Shown: positions 36,754 through 49,165, counted from the first letter of the stretch. The stretch: DNA of 64,000 nt from Arthrobotrys musiformis (GCA_036971715.1 JAVHJL010000008.1:1736001-1800000), one strand, 5' to 3'. The notes: generated by a model from the sequence alone, not told the origin. Numbers and translations: made by a program.

Positions 36754-37746
36754 ATGGTTGGGTCGTCTAGAAACCTATAGACAAGCGGTAACGTGTAGAC
36801 ATTTCTAGAGTAGATGGCATTCTGCTTGTTTCTTAGAGGGGTTTAATGGTTAGCGATGGGGGAAGTCAAGGGTGTTTCTTTTAGCCAGTTATTGGGTTTA
36901 GCATTCTGTGTACACGCATTTTAGAATGTTAGGTTGTGGAATATCACATTCATTTTTATTCTGGAAAATTCCGAGCCGAGACTCATTCCCGTACCAGATT
37001 AAAGTGTTTATTGGGCTTCCAGATCCGAATCATGCATCTTAGACAGCATAAGTGAGTGTGCATGTGCCGCAGTGCGTATGTCTGTCACGGGTTGCTGGAT
37101 TTGGACCGATAACTGTTGATAAGCATTCAGACTTTGGATCATGTTGGCTGCCTAAATTAAGCACCCAACGAACGTTCGAACTAGAGTGGGTTCCGAGATA
37201 GCCGGTGGGCTAACTCGTATCTGAATGTTTGAACCAACGGTTGGGATGGCGACTTTATTGAGACGACGTGCAACGCAAGATCTACTGTTGGGATTTTGGG
37301 GGTTTGGGTCAGTTCCTACTTCTCTGGCCCTAAGACTTTTGTATGTACCTAGGTAGATTTCAGAGTTACAATTAATCCCATATGAGTATGGAATTGCGAA
37401 GGGATTCCAGGCTACAATTTTAGACCGCAGTAAGGGTACGTTTAGACTTAGCGTTATAAGCTGTAAATGGCTCCTCGTTGTATACTATTTTCCTAGCTTC
37501 CAGCCCCGGAAATGCTTGCTTCTAGTGGGTTCTGGTGGCCGTCATAATGCTAGAGAGTCAGGTAGATAGTTCGTGCAAGCACTGTAAAGAGCGTGGCTGC
37601 TGGGAGGACACCATGTCTATTTAAACAGGGCTTGGGGTCACCTTCTCTCTCTCCCCCTTTCACCCCTCCTTCTCCCTCTTGTTACATTTCTTCTTATCAT
37701 CATGCTTCATGACGACTCTCAGACTACCATATTATCCCTTCACTAA
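36754..37746. other. Kinase 3' region and a promoter-like segment
   Basis: The left part is presumably the 3' untranslated region of the kinase gene. Near 37617 there is a TATA-like CTATTTAAAC followed by a CT-rich stretch (37640-37690), the usual look of a fungal promoter and leader pointing right into the coding-looking stretch that follows. Confidence 0.4.
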
Positions 37747-38221
37747 CATTATACATTTGAAAGTCTCGAATATATATCTACGGATCAATATTTATCTGCA
37801 CACCGGGTATACTGCAGAAATACGTCGACATGGAGAAGCCATCGATTCATAAATGACCTTAAGGGACCAGTTGACAGTTCTAAATGTCTCCCGCGAACCT
37901 CTAGACCTGAAAGGTCTCATGGTATTCTACGCAGACTTCACGAGGAGGTTTTCGTGGATGAACACCTGACACCATCGGGGCTATATATACACCCAGCGCT
38001 TTCATTTCAAAAGGAAATGGCCTGGCAGCAGTGATGATAGGAGCACCCCTTTTGATGGTTTTGGATTCCCGCAATTTTTCGATCCAGAAACGGCAAGAGC
38101 TTATGGATCAATAAACCGCCTTACGAAACTATTACCAAACGGTATGCATATGTCGTTTAGCGGCTTGCTCCGTGGAGATCAATTTAGTCCCAACGCGGCG
38201 AAAGGGAGCGCTTCTTGCTAG
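37747..38221 (+). CDS. Unassigned coding-looking stretch, probably two or more exons
   Basis: A frame open from 37747 to 38033 reads with normal protein composition to a Glu-Glu at 37947. There a 49-base intron (37948-37996, GTTTTC...ACCCAG, with CCTGAC as branch site) would pass in phase 0 to a second frame ending at 38221. The second part contains FDGFGFPQFFDPE and ends in GSASC. No ATG lies in the first frame, so an upstream exon is needed; AAAG at about 37764 after a CTAAC could be its acceptor. A TATA-like box and CT-rich leader lie upstream. No family recognised. The alternative is a decayed gene whose frames were separated by indels. Confidence 0.35.
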
Positions 38222-39747
38222 TGCTTTGGAACCATGGTACCCAAGGAATTGTTGGTATACGGATGCTTAAGGAAGCTTCTACAACGAAAAATGTTTGTAT
38301 TCACGCTTATTCGATCTTTACACCTACCGGGGGCATGGGCTAAGCACAACTATCATTCAAACTACGATGGAGAGAAAAAAATATTATGAAAGAACCCTGG
38401 TTTGAATCGATGGTGGTTAAGCCATATTGCATATATATATTCATGATCCAAAATTTGATCGGCTTGGACATGCTATCACCACAATTGATGGGGTTGCCAA
38501 TATTAATTAAGGCGACAGTAAGCCCAAATCTTTCGCCAACATACACCCCCTTACGGTAATCGTAGCGAAAATATTGGCCATATATAACCCATCTAGCTCT
38601 CTAAAGACACCCCATGCTTCCTAATTTGGAAGCCAAGCAACGGGGGGCGCCTCAATGGCAGAATGCCCAAACGATGTGAAAGTTTTGCGGCTTAATATAT
38701 ACATACAGACACAGTAGCATTTGGTTTGCGAGATAAAACCCGCTGATTGGAATTGTCAACTAAGCTCGACGCTTCCTGCTGATGATATTTCTTCAGGAGA
38801 ATTGTAATTTGCTATGCTAGCGAGGAAGGAAATGGAAAATGGCGATACTATTGGATATATCGAGGTGCTGTTATATATTATTGAACTATATGGCCAAAGC
38901 CAGGTTGAACCAAGTACTGCATCCCATATTCCGGCCCTGCATAGGTCTACGGTATTTATACTTATCGAACCGGCAATGCCTCCCAATCATGGAGTACCAC
39001 GGGGATAACGGATTCGAAAAAGAAATCGTATGATACTAGGGCTACGTAGGTATATCGGCCGCAACCTGAAGTCGATGGCGAAACCCAAATGGCCAATAAT
39101 TTTTATTGTCATTAACGTCGTCTGGGTGATGGTATACATAAATATACAAATTAATCGGCACGAACTCGCTCCTCGAACTTCGTAATGTTTACTGTACATA
39201 AACCAACACCCCAAGAAATAGTACGAATTCTTTCCTCCGACCAGAGAAGGATATCTACAATTCGATGATAATTTACAGGATTGGGACGACAAGTTCTCAT
39301 GCCTATCGGATTGGACTTCGCAGATGACGAATAACTTAATTGTCGTAATATAACTGCTATTGGGATATATTAAATGGGGTACCCGGGTATGGCGAATACA
39401 TATAACAACGTCACGTCGTTTCAATGTGTGAATTTGAGACGGCAAAATATAGCGTATATAACGACCAATACCCTCTTCCCCCCATGCAATCTTGGAGCCT
39501 GGAGTTGGTATGCAGGCAACTTAAAAGAAAGAATAAACGAGGGTCCGAGTATAAAGTGGATATACATAAAAAGTATCTAGATATCTAGGTATAAACCGTT
39601 TCTAAGGAGGACTTCCAATGTTCCAACACTCCAGATTCGAGAACTACCTGAAATTCACATGCTGAATCATTGAATACTACAACCCGTACTCCAAGGCAAT
39701 GTCAGCAATCTGACTCTCGCTGGCTCTGTCGATTGATTACACGATAG
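38222..39747. other. Intergenic, AT-rich
   Basis: AT-rich and TATA-laden sequence with no believable coding frame. A 152-codon - strand frame at 39445-38987 has no protein-like features. Confidence 0.45.
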
Positions 39748-40111
39748 CATTATATTTGAGGGCACTAGCGAGACCAGGGCACTATGTATATACTGTTGTA
39801 CTCGCAATTCCCTTGGCGCCGGCAGCCCCCCTCCAACAGGTTGCGGCTGGTGCAAGCCTGTTCCTTCCTATATCACGTGTCACAAATGTCTTAACAAGGG
39901 GCATTTCCGAGGAGATTGTCCTTTCCCGTCTGTTCCATATCAGCAGATTCAGGCTAACAAGGCGATAATCGAGGATCAAAAGAAAGTTAGTCAGATGATG
40001 AAGGATCCAATGCAATCTCAACTGATGGTTGCCGCCTTGGCGCACATGCGATCGAACATTCAACAATACCTAGGCATCTATATATATATATTCGTCAACA
40101 TCTCGAATTAA
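39748..40111 (+). pseudogene. Orphan CCHC zinc-knuckle exon or gene fragment
   Basis: A + strand frame open from about 39739 to the stop at 40109-40111 encodes a complete zinc knuckle at 39878-39919 (CHKCLNKGHFRGDC, spacing C-x2-C-x4-H-x4-C). It is preceded by PPPTGCGWCKPVPSYIT and followed by a Gln/Lys/Met-rich helix (QQIQANKAIIEDQKK). There is no in-frame ATG before the knuckle. A plausible acceptor (GATTACACGATAG) ends at 39747, so this should be a last exon, but no convincing 5' exon was found in the 1.5 kb upstream. CCHC knuckles bind RNA or single-stranded DNA. The options are an RNA-processing protein or a retroelement Gag relic. Confidence 0.45.
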
Positions 40112-41665
40112 TTCGCGAAGTAGAAACCAAGGCAGCCCCGCATGTATTCAGAATCCAGGCGAAATGGTAAGTGAGTGACTGAGCAGGTTCTATGAAATTA
40201 AGCATATGGAATTCACGATTACGTGCAAAGAAGCTGGTGGGCCCTGCACTGTTTGTGATTACACCAGATTCATGATATCGATCCTAGGTTTCTGGGCAAC
40301 GCGGACACCTGCGCCTGCCCCATGAACCTGGACTTCAAACTAACCAGGAGCATGAAGCCCAATGTATGTGCGTCGGACCTCAGAATCATTCTTCTTTTAT
40401 ACAGGGGATCTAGGAGATGACTCTTGGTAAAGGAATCCCTATCCTTGAATTGGAACTTTTTTTTTTTTGCAAATATCGATATATCTAGATATATATAAAC
40501 TTGCAATTACAGAGTGTCATGATGTTCCAGAGCTAGAGCTAGAATGATGCTACATAGACATAAGCATTAAGTTTATATATGCAGATATGCGGATCGAGGG
40601 ATATGGAACAATCGAATAGCCAAGAAGTTTGCTGCTCATATTGGCAATATAAGTATCAGCATTTCGGTCATTCACCCAGAATCTCGCTCCAGGTGTATTT
40701 ATACTAGAATACATATACAAGGGGCTGAGGAAGCATCAGCAGGAACTAAATGCTATTTTTTGTATATCTTATAACACTTTCTATGCTATTTTGGAGTATC
40801 GTGTCGATAGGCCCTTTAAGCTAGCCTAAGGTATGACCAATTGATCAAGGCGTGCACGTGTGGAACACAAACGATGAAGGGAATCTGAACTCCAAGGCAT
40901 AAAACTTCATAGAACCTCGAACAGGCACAGACTGATGCACAGATTACGCCCATACTATTCTCAAATTCGGGCACTGGTACCATGATACCTCGATACATCC
41001 TCCATGAGTGCGAATGGCATGCGATCACACTATAAACTTTTATGTGCCCTCACAGCTCTGTATTGAGCGGGGTTAGGGTGGCGAGATTCAAGCGGATGCA
41101 GAATCCGCAGAATAGCTACAGTGAACTATGCTAGGTTCTTTTTTTGAGTTCATTGGGACAAGCCGACGGTTGCGATATATAGACTAAATTTCCTAGTGAA
41201 ATGGGGCGTGTCTTTCTGAGAGATAGCTATATAGCGCTACTTTAGAAATTGTTTTAGGATACTACGAGGTAACTGCTCTGTAAAGTTTATCGTCGAGGAA
41301 GATGTTATTATAATATTAGATGAATTCGTGGCCTCCTTAGTGGGCATGGTTACTTAGGCTTAATCTGCTTTGCGATAGAAGCCTTCATTTACCATATGGC
41401 TGTAGCCGCTGCATGTAAGAGAATGAAATTTAAAAGTAGTGGAAAAGATAGAAGAGGAAAGTCCTTGCAAGAATGGCTATTACCATAATCGATATTACAG
41501 GATGTCATAATCATCTATCTTTGGGATAAAGATAGAATAAGAAGGCCTAGCTATCGGCTCTAACAGAGAAGCTCCGTAGACAGACACTGAAGTACATGAA
41601 AAGCCGCCCGAATACAGAAATGAAACATAATCAGGATAGAAAAAATGGTTCTCTCGCAGGAGACC
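40112..41665. other. Intergenic, AT-rich
   Basis: No supported gene; TATATA-rich tracts around 40080 and 40485 and no frame of protein quality. The right end should be the 3' untranslated region of the next - strand gene. Confidence 0.45.
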
Positions 41666-42631
41666 CTAATCGATCTTGCAGGGTTGACCGTGGTACGGCA
41701 GGATGTTTATCTCCCAGGAGATATCCGTGTCCCATTTCGACCAAGCAATATAGCGGAACGTGTCGAAGTACCACCCGACGCACATGGGAAAGTCACCATT
41801 GGCAGGCCAGTCGACTGAGTGTCGTCGCTTGTCCATGTCCATGCGGTGCCAAAGGTGCCAGGAAATACGGCCGACAGCAGAACCACAGGTGGTGCGGAAC
41901 ATGGTTGGTCGGTGGTTGCAGAGAAAGATCGCTGCTCCACCGTGGCAAGTAACCAAGGCACACGAACCAGGAGCGGCATAGCAAAAGGCGTTTGACCATG
42001 GTGGGCGGCGTAAGAAATCTATGGCGGGTTTGATGTCATCTGGATCCATTCCCTCAGAGGCGCGAGGCTTACGCTCGCACCAATAGATCTGGCGGTCCCT
42101 CTTTTGGAGTTTGTTATCAGAATCGTCTTTGAATTCAAGAGTCTGTAAGCAGTGAGTTTGTTAGTAGGACGTTTGGACTCTGTCGTAGAGGCCCTGAGGA
42201 GGAGGGGTAATAAGACTCACAGTGTTCTTGAAGGCAGTGATGTTGAACATGGGGTGTTCAATGAGTTGTTTCTCAATTGACTGCATTGAATCTATTGATT
42301 AGAAAAAGGGTCCGGTTACTTTTGTAGTTATGAAAACTTACGTGGAGACCATGACCCTCCAAAAAGTACGAAGGCCCACCAGGGTATAGTTCTCCTTGAA
42401 CCTGGAGGCGGGTAATAGGCATTTTCTTGCCTGAGTTGTGAATTAGGAAGTCTTTGCCTTCCCCAGCTTTGAAAATTGGGATGTAAGCGGCCTTTCAGGG
42501 CGGCTGGTTAGTACCGCCAAAGAATCCGCAAGACTGCTGGAGTGAACACTTACGTTGGCACTCCTGAGAATACCGATGGAAAAGAGACTGAGGACGGCAT
42601 AGCCGAGTTGGAAGATCGTAGTAACGCGCAT
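41666..42631 (-). CDS. Secreted cysteine-containing protein, family not recognised
   Basis: Four exons, 42631-42554, 42491-42342, 42280-42221 and 42142-41666, all with standard GTAAGT/GTGAGT donors and exon lengths that are multiples of three, give 254 residues. The first 25 residues form a signal peptide (MRVTTIFQLGYAVLSLFSIG). The C-terminal half carries eight cysteines (YWCERK, FCYAAPGSCALVTC, FLCNH, TTCGS, MCVGW, PCKID) and many Trp and His, suggesting a compact disulfide-stabilised domain. No catalytic signature is visible. It may be an extracellular effector or carbohydrate-interacting protein, but that is speculation. Confidence 0.8.
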
Positions 42632-44009
42632 GGCTGCTTCGAGGTGCAGTAAATCGATGATGCAAGTATGGTAGAGGACAAGGGACAGGGTATGGCGATG
42701 GTGATGGTCAATGTGAGGTGTTTAGATGGAAGAGTTGTGTGGGAAGAGGAAAGAAGGAGGATGGATTGTGGGCAGCAGGAGGGTTGCTTAAATAATTGAG
42801 AGATGTCTAAACAAGAAGTCTTCCTCGGCGAGTCTGTCCCTCCTTATTAACCATACTACGGATAGACGTCAGTGACGACATGTCGACAGTTTATTAAGGA
42901 GCAGCTTCCTCCATAGCTATAGTGGCCTTATCGATATCCCAAGAAACACCTTTGATATCATGATGCTCTACCAGCTGACCGATTGATCAATCGATCCTGC
43001 ACCGCGACGTACAATTATAGTTACTCTTGATACCTGGTGGCCGCGTAAGTATCTCAATAGCCATCAAACTTGATCTGTAGGAGCCCGAAAAGCTGACAAG
43101 ATCAAGAACAACAGTCATTGACAGATATATATCAGGACAAGCAATTCACCTAGGGCAACGGCCCAAAATTGGGCCTTGGTATTACTGGGACGTCCGTTCT
43201 CTACATATACCATTACCACAGCTTTCGGAACAATTGATATTGTCGGTACGATAGTTTACCCCAACGGCGGGCAAGAGCGCGGTATTATAAAATGACTAAC
43301 TAGATTTGTAGTCAACTCGCCACATAAACAACTATGACATTTATCTTAAGCAATAGTCCCGGTATATACGTATGGCCTACCGAGCTAGATACGACCCGAA
43401 AATGACTCCAGAGGCGCTGCATTACACCCTTGATATTTCATAGAAAGTTCGCTTGGCCTGGTCGTAAAGTCTAACCTACCGCCCGAATAATCTGAATAGG
43501 CATCATAGGATATAACTCGCGTACACTGACATTAACCCAAAGAGATTCCTACACTCGATTTTACGGCTTTTCACGAATTATTTCTCTGATTCTGTACTTC
43601 CAAATCGTGTTGGACATGTTGGAATTTTGATTGAGGCAAGGATCACCTGTCGTACTCTCGACGGTGTAAGCTCTGCTCTGGCTAAGCTGCAGCCGGGGGG
43701 AGGCTGGACTAGGCTACGGATGGGGGTGGTTGTGATTACACGTTGGTGGCTATTTCAAGTACCTCCGCGCCTGGGTAGGTAGGTAGTCGACTAGGTATAG
43801 GTGTGGCCCTTGAGGAATTTGGGTTTTTTGAGTGCCTGTTGAGTCCAAATATATGCAGAGGGGGTTGGTTCTAATCGCTCCCTCCTCCCTAGAAGCTCCA
43901 TCTATGTTCATATATATAAGTATTTTATGTACAAATGACTGTAAGGCTGCTATGCAATGTATACACAAACATATAGGCGCAAGGAAATGAAATTGTAATT
44001 TACTCAGGC
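42632..44009. other. Intergenic, no supported gene
   Basis: The first 200 bases are the GA-rich promoter and leader side of the secreted-protein gene (- strand). The remainder is AT-rich with no believable coding frame. Confidence 0.45.
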
Positions 44010-45676
44010 TTAAGTGCCCTGTTTAGCTTGTACCATCGCCCTCGCAGTAGCAACCACGTCTTCAGGGCTATGCTTGTGATAGACGAACAAGCCCTGTAAC
44101 TCAGCTGTACTAATGCCACTCTTTCCTTCCCCTGAAAATGCTCCGGAGGCCCTCAGGATATCTATAAACTCATTGCATAGTTCCTTGACTCTTTCCTTCC
44201 TCTCAGGTTCGACCTCTGCTTCGTCGTCACCATAGAACCGCTGAAACATCCTCTCCACCTGCCACTCCGTCGCTAGACCGATCTCAACAGCCATATCTAC
44301 TCTTCCGGGACGGACCAATGCCTCGTCTAGCTTGTCTTTAAAGTTTGTTGTCAGGAATAGGATTCGTTCCTCGCTACTGGCGACTCCATCGAGTGCGTTC
44401 AGCAGGCCTGAGAATGTGACGTTGGCACCCGAGTACCCTTCCTCGTTCTTCTGCTTTCTGTTGTTGAAAGCGGCGTCGACGTCTTCTAATAGGGCGATAC
44501 TCCTAGTCGGCATGTTGCTAAGTAGATGGTTTAACCGATCATCTGTAAGACCACGTTCTGAAAGATTAACCAGGCAAATGTCGTAATTCAAATCTCCAGC
44601 TAGAGCCTTTATGAAACTAGATTTGCCACTTCCTGGGGGGCCGTGAAGTAGATAACCACGGCGGTAGGGGATACCACGGTCTTGATACCACTTCCCAGAA
44701 TCCAGGAAGTCATCGATGTCCTGAACAATCTTTTCCTTAATACCTTGGTCCAACACGACGGAACTCAATGGTCGTTTCGTCCTTGGCTGCCCGAATGCCC
44801 GCCATTCTGTCGACCAAGATGTGTATATTGTCGTTTTCCCTTCTTGACTTTTCAAAGCTTGTGCTTGTGCGGCAGAAAGAAGTTCGGTGAAGATGTTTCG
44901 ATGGGCGTAAAGAGTTGTTAGGGAGATAGTCTCCCATGGGATACCCTGAGGATCTAGGTTCTTAAGTTCTCGCGTACGTTCCATCCGAATGAATGCATTC
45001 TTGTACCGGAAGATGTGGTTGCCAATACCCGGGAGCAAAGCAAACGATGTGCTAATGCTCCCGTTTTCATGCTGCGACAATGTAGTCGCAACAGAGAGGT
45101 AATGGGTCCGTGGTGTATAACGAGTGAATAGGTACTTTATCGGAGATTTGAATGGTGAAACATGTGGCGCCTCCGCCTGTGCTATCCCTCCACGGTTGGC
45201 TTGTGCAAGATTCCGCTGGTGCTGGTGAATCCATTGCAAGAACCAGGCATAGGACTGGTCCCGAATAGGTATCTCCAGTTTTATCAGGTAGTGCCGTTTA
45301 ACCGCATCAGCCAAGAACATTACGGACTTTCGAGCAACAGCCAAACTAGCGGTGAAGCCGACGACACCAACTCCCTATTTCATATTCCATCATACTATGT
45401 TAGTCAATATTGCAATTAGCTGCGCATTTCGTATCGAATGCTGGTGTAACGTACGGCCGTAAGCAGAGGATTACTGGCAATGTTATCCTTCCATGATTTC
45501 GGAGGTTCCGGTTTGATATCCCTAACTATTGGAACAATATCCGAGGGGACATTGGGATCTTGGACGGTTTGGGATATAATTAACGGCCCTGACTGAGACT
45601 CAGATGTCGACGGCAATTGTGGCGAAGCATTGTCAACGGCATGAACGGCATTCTTGCTGCCGATGCCGAACGGCAT
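44010..45676 (-). CDS. bcs1: Mitochondrial AAA chaperone BCS1
   Basis: Exons 45676-45455 and 45374-44010 with an 80-base intron (GTACGT...AAATAG) give 528 residues. A hydrophobic segment beginning at NPLLTAGVGVVGFTASLAVA spans the splice junction and corresponds to the single membrane helix of BCS1. Behind it is the BCS1-specific N-terminal domain (YAWFLQWIHQH). The AAA module has Walker A GPPGSGKSS at 319-327, Walker B IALLEDVDAAF, and the LFLTTNFKDKLDEAL and RPGRVDM motifs. BCS1 sits in the mitochondrial inner membrane and moves the folded Rieske protein into complex III. Fungi often carry several BCS1-like paralogues, so orthology to the essential copy is not certain. Confidence 0.92.
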
Positions 45677-46297
45677 TCCCTGGGCTCCCTTTCTTACAGG
45701 GTTCGAACACTAGTTTCGGCTTTTGGACTATCGTGGGTATTCTTTTCGCATTGATGTCGGTGGGACCTGGATCAAATCGACAGTTTCATTGTTGTTGTTG
45801 GACGTTGCGAAATTTGCGACAGACAGACGTTTGACGTTCTGGGTAAGGCTCCGGGGACACTCCGAAAATGCCAAGCCCATGGCCCAGGGCGCTTCCCCGG
45901 AACACCTTCTCCGAAACACCAAAGGAAACATCACCACCTTCAAAATCCTTCCCTCCTCTGAACATCACAAACAAGACGACATAATCATCTCTGGTCACTG
46001 CATATTCGAGCCCTTTCCAGACTCATTCAAATAATCTGGCCCCTTATCTATCCGCCTTGCTGCTGAGCAAGACCACCTTGGCACCCCTGTCATACCTGTG
46101 CTCCTAGTACCTGCCTGAAGCTGCGCCTTTGTAGCTGACTCAATCCGATTGCTTGGTTTCTGACAACTGGAACCTTCCGTCCTCATTCGCCCTTTATATA
46201 TACCCCAGAAACCCTCTCCCTTCGATCTTTATCGTCAAACTTCATCAGACTATCAACTTCCCCCCAGTCTTTAAAACTTTATCGAATATCATTCACG
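45677..46297. promoter_or_regulatory. Divergent promoter region, bcs1 / E2 enzyme
   Basis: A 621-base gap between two head-to-head genes, so both promoters must lie here. The right part is CT-rich (46230-46290) as usual for a fungal leader. TATATATA occurs near 46196, about 100 bases before the E2 start codon. Short open frames in it are not accepted as genes. Confidence 0.5.
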
Positions 46298-46993
46298 ATG
46301 GCCGCCGTCAAGAGAATTACCAGGGTAGGCAATCATCACCACCGCCGTCTATTTGGGTATCACCCGTCACAGAACATCCACGAAAGGCTAACACGTTTTG
46401 CGATCCTCCGTAGGAGCTTGCTGAATTCTCCAACAATCCAGTACCAGGTGTCTCCGCCGGTCTCGCGTCCGAAAGCGACGTATTCAAGTGGAATGTCATC
46501 CTTACCGGCCCACAAGGCTCGCCATACTCTGTACGTGTTTGCCCCGCTCTTAAAACGTGCCAAACCCCGCTACGCATCACCGTTCATCCTCATCGACCGC
46601 CAACACGATATCTCAAGCAAAATAAAAATTCTCAAAGTTCATTTTAGCTAACATGATCCCTTTCGCTGGCATAAATAGGGCGGTGTCTTCACTCTAAACC
46701 TCACCCTCCCAACTGAATATCCATTCAAACCACCAACCCTCAACTTCACCACCAAGATCTACCACCCAAATGTATCAAACGACGACAAGGGATCCATGTG
46801 TCTTGGCATCCTTCGTTCAGACAGCTGGAAACCATCCTGCAAGATCTCTCAGGTTCTCGAAATGGCGGCCGGTCTGCTGAAGGAACCTAACGTTGACGAC
46901 GCCGTCGAAACCAGCATTGCGGACGAATACAAGAATAGCCCAGACTCCTTCGAAAAGACGGCGAGGGAGTGGACTAGAAAGTACGCTAAATAA
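46298..46993 (+). CDS. Ubiquitin-conjugating enzyme E2 (class I)
   Basis: Three exons, 46298-46324, 46414-46530 and 46679-46993, each a multiple of three, encode 152 residues, the size of a minimal UBC fold. The KRITRELAEF helix, the TGPQGSPY loop, the YPFKPPTLNF strand, the HPN motif at 77-79 and the catalytic Cys89 in GSMCLGIL are in place, ending with REWTRKYAK. It transfers ubiquitin from E1 to E3-bound substrates in cytosol and nucleus. Sequence is UBC4/UBCH5-like, but the NDDKGSMCLG and WKPSCK region matches a divergent filamentous-fungal subgroup rather than canonical UBC4. The first exon of nine codons is typical of fungal E2 genes. Confidence 0.95.
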
Positions 46994-48184
46994 ACCAACC
47001 CTTCAAAAAAAAAAGTGGGGGATAGAAGACTTTTTATGATGCGGTTTAAATGATGGATACAAGGCGTTTTCTTTTTGTATTGAATTGTGTGGAAAAGAAG
47101 GAGGGAGCATGACTATTGGGTTCTCGATTTTTTTTTTTTCACTGTCGATTTGTCATATCTATCTAACGATACTTTTTTTTTTTGCGTGTGGATGATCTCT
47201 CTCGAAGCGTCTACCTGTTTGCTTGATGATGGGTGCAAAGTACATTCGGCGTATTCATTTGCATTTGAAAGAAATCCATAATCGTGTTCTATTCATGGGT
47301 TCTAGAGAAGGATATGCTTCTTAGGGGAATCAAGACTTATTTCGTGATTCAAATAGCCTATCAATATACATGGAATTCCCGAATGGATTGGATCAATAAT
47401 CAAACCTAGACTTGCTTTGTCTCGTCGCCAGACTCCTCAACTTGGACTTGCTATCAGACTGTATGATATAAGGCCCAGCTAGATCCTGTATATACCACCT
47501 TATTGCAGCGAGGAGCAGCCACGATATAGATGCAATAACCGGTTCTACACGCCTAGTCTCCTACACGCCTATTCCGGATGGTGCATCGTTTATAATGTTG
47601 AAATGACTCACATCACAATACAGCTCTAAAGCTCCACTCAACGTTCGTTCTATCAGGATGAAAAGACATTAATGCATTCTCAAAGTAAAATCATGCGCTA
47701 TTATATTAGAAATTTCCAATATTTTGTTTCATATCTGCCGAAACGTCTATACCCCTTCTCCGTCGCCAATATATAAAAAAAAGAACAGTTACCTAGGTAT
47801 TAACCCCCCTAAGCGGCCATATCTGTATCTTCCAACTTTGCAACATCAGGCCACCTGCTATTCCTTTTGTATGTATAAGTAAATACCCAACCCACAAAGC
47901 AGAAAATAAATGGGAAAAACGCTAAATACACAAAAGCCATACGTACGGTCTTGTCTTATATACATAAAGATATTTCCGGCTCGTGAACATTAAACAAAAA
48001 AAAAAATAATAATAATAATAATAGAAAACAAAGGGTAAAACAGTAATGATATGCGAAAAGAAAAGGAATGCAAAACAACAAAAAAAGAGTGCAAAGCCCC
48101 ACCGTAGATGCAAGAAGTATCCGAATAAAAAACCAGTAATCTTTTCTATGACAAAAATAAAAAAGCAATATGACAAATTAATAA
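46994..48184. other. Convergent 3' region, T- and A-tract rich
   Basis: Holds the 3' untranslated regions of two converging genes plus AT-rich filler. An (AAT)n-type tract with a preceding A-run lies at 47993-48022. No coding frame of quality is seen. Confidence 0.45.
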
Positions 48185-49165
48185 CTATCTCCGACTAGGA
48201 GGTTCATCGACCTGATACCCTTGAGTCACCCAACCTTTTAGCTGTAAAGGTCGAGGCGAATCATTATCATCTCGTATCCGATCGTGGTTTGTGCTCTCCG
48301 ACCGTTCTATGTGGGTTCTTGTAGCAGTAGAAGGATTTGATAGGATCGTAGGAGCAGTGGCTCCTAACGTCGTAGCATCGGATGTCGGTGCGGTTGTTGT
48401 CACCGTAGTTGGTTGATATGTAGATTGTGAATGTGAGTATGAATATGCACGCGACTTTTCTTTCGAGTAGTCATGGTGGTCGTGGCTATATCGGCTGATA
48501 TTATTAACTGGTGTTATGTCGTCATGGTAGCTATTATTTCTATGGTCGTGATGGTTATGATTCTGGTGGTGATGAGGATGGAAGTTGTTTTCCTCGTCTA
48601 GAGGCCTTTGGTTTGTAGGTCTTAATTGGGGGATGGAACTTGTAATTGTTTGATATGCGTCTGAGATCGGTGCGATGCCTTGCTGCACCATAGAAGGAAG
48701 AGTGTGATGTTGGAGAAGTTCAAGTGCTCTACGCTCTATGAGGTAGTCGGTTGCTTGATATGATAAAAGGAGAAGTAGGACGATAGAGAGGAATGTGAAT
48801 ACTCTTTTCATAGAGTGTTAGTAACTGTGATTCGAACCCAAAAGCGGATATAAAGCCAAGAATTTGAGGAGGAGGAGGAGGTATGGGAAGTGAGGGAAGG
48901 AAAAGGAATATCCTTACATCACAATTAATCCAGCGGCGACCCCAACTTGCGACATGACGCAATATGTGTATATTTCACTATTTGTTTTCCCAGGGTCTGT
49001 GTCAGAAGCACTCGCCAGTGACGAGTCTCCGGTCGTATTTCGGCCAATATCAATTCCAACAGCTAAAGTTTCTCTTGTATGATCGTCCAAGAACTCGAAA
49101 GGTGCCTTCGGATGTAAACAATTTGGCTCAAATGGTGCTAAGATAGTCGGGACATATAAGGTCAT
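48185..49165 (-). CDS. Single-pass membrane protein with His/Asn-rich tail
   Basis: Two exons, 49165-48918 and 48803-48185, are joined across a 114-base intron with donor GTAAGG, branch TACTAAC and acceptor GAAAAG, giving 288 residues. The junction falls inside one membrane helix: GVAAGLIVI from exon 1 continues as VFTFLSIVLLLLLSY in exon 2, in frame. The first ~80 residues have one NTT glycosylation site and no signal peptide. The C-terminal ~190 residues are disordered with a His/Asn cluster (HPHHHQNHNHHDH) and Ser/Thr-rich stretches. The His cluster could bind metal ions; that is inference. Taken alone, the second exon would look like a small secreted protein starting MKRVFTFLSIV, which I think is an artefact. 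Confidence 0.6.

Noticed and set aside
38987..39445. 152-codon - strand frame
   Set aside because: AT-rich, Ile/Tyr/Arg-heavy translation typical of chance openness.
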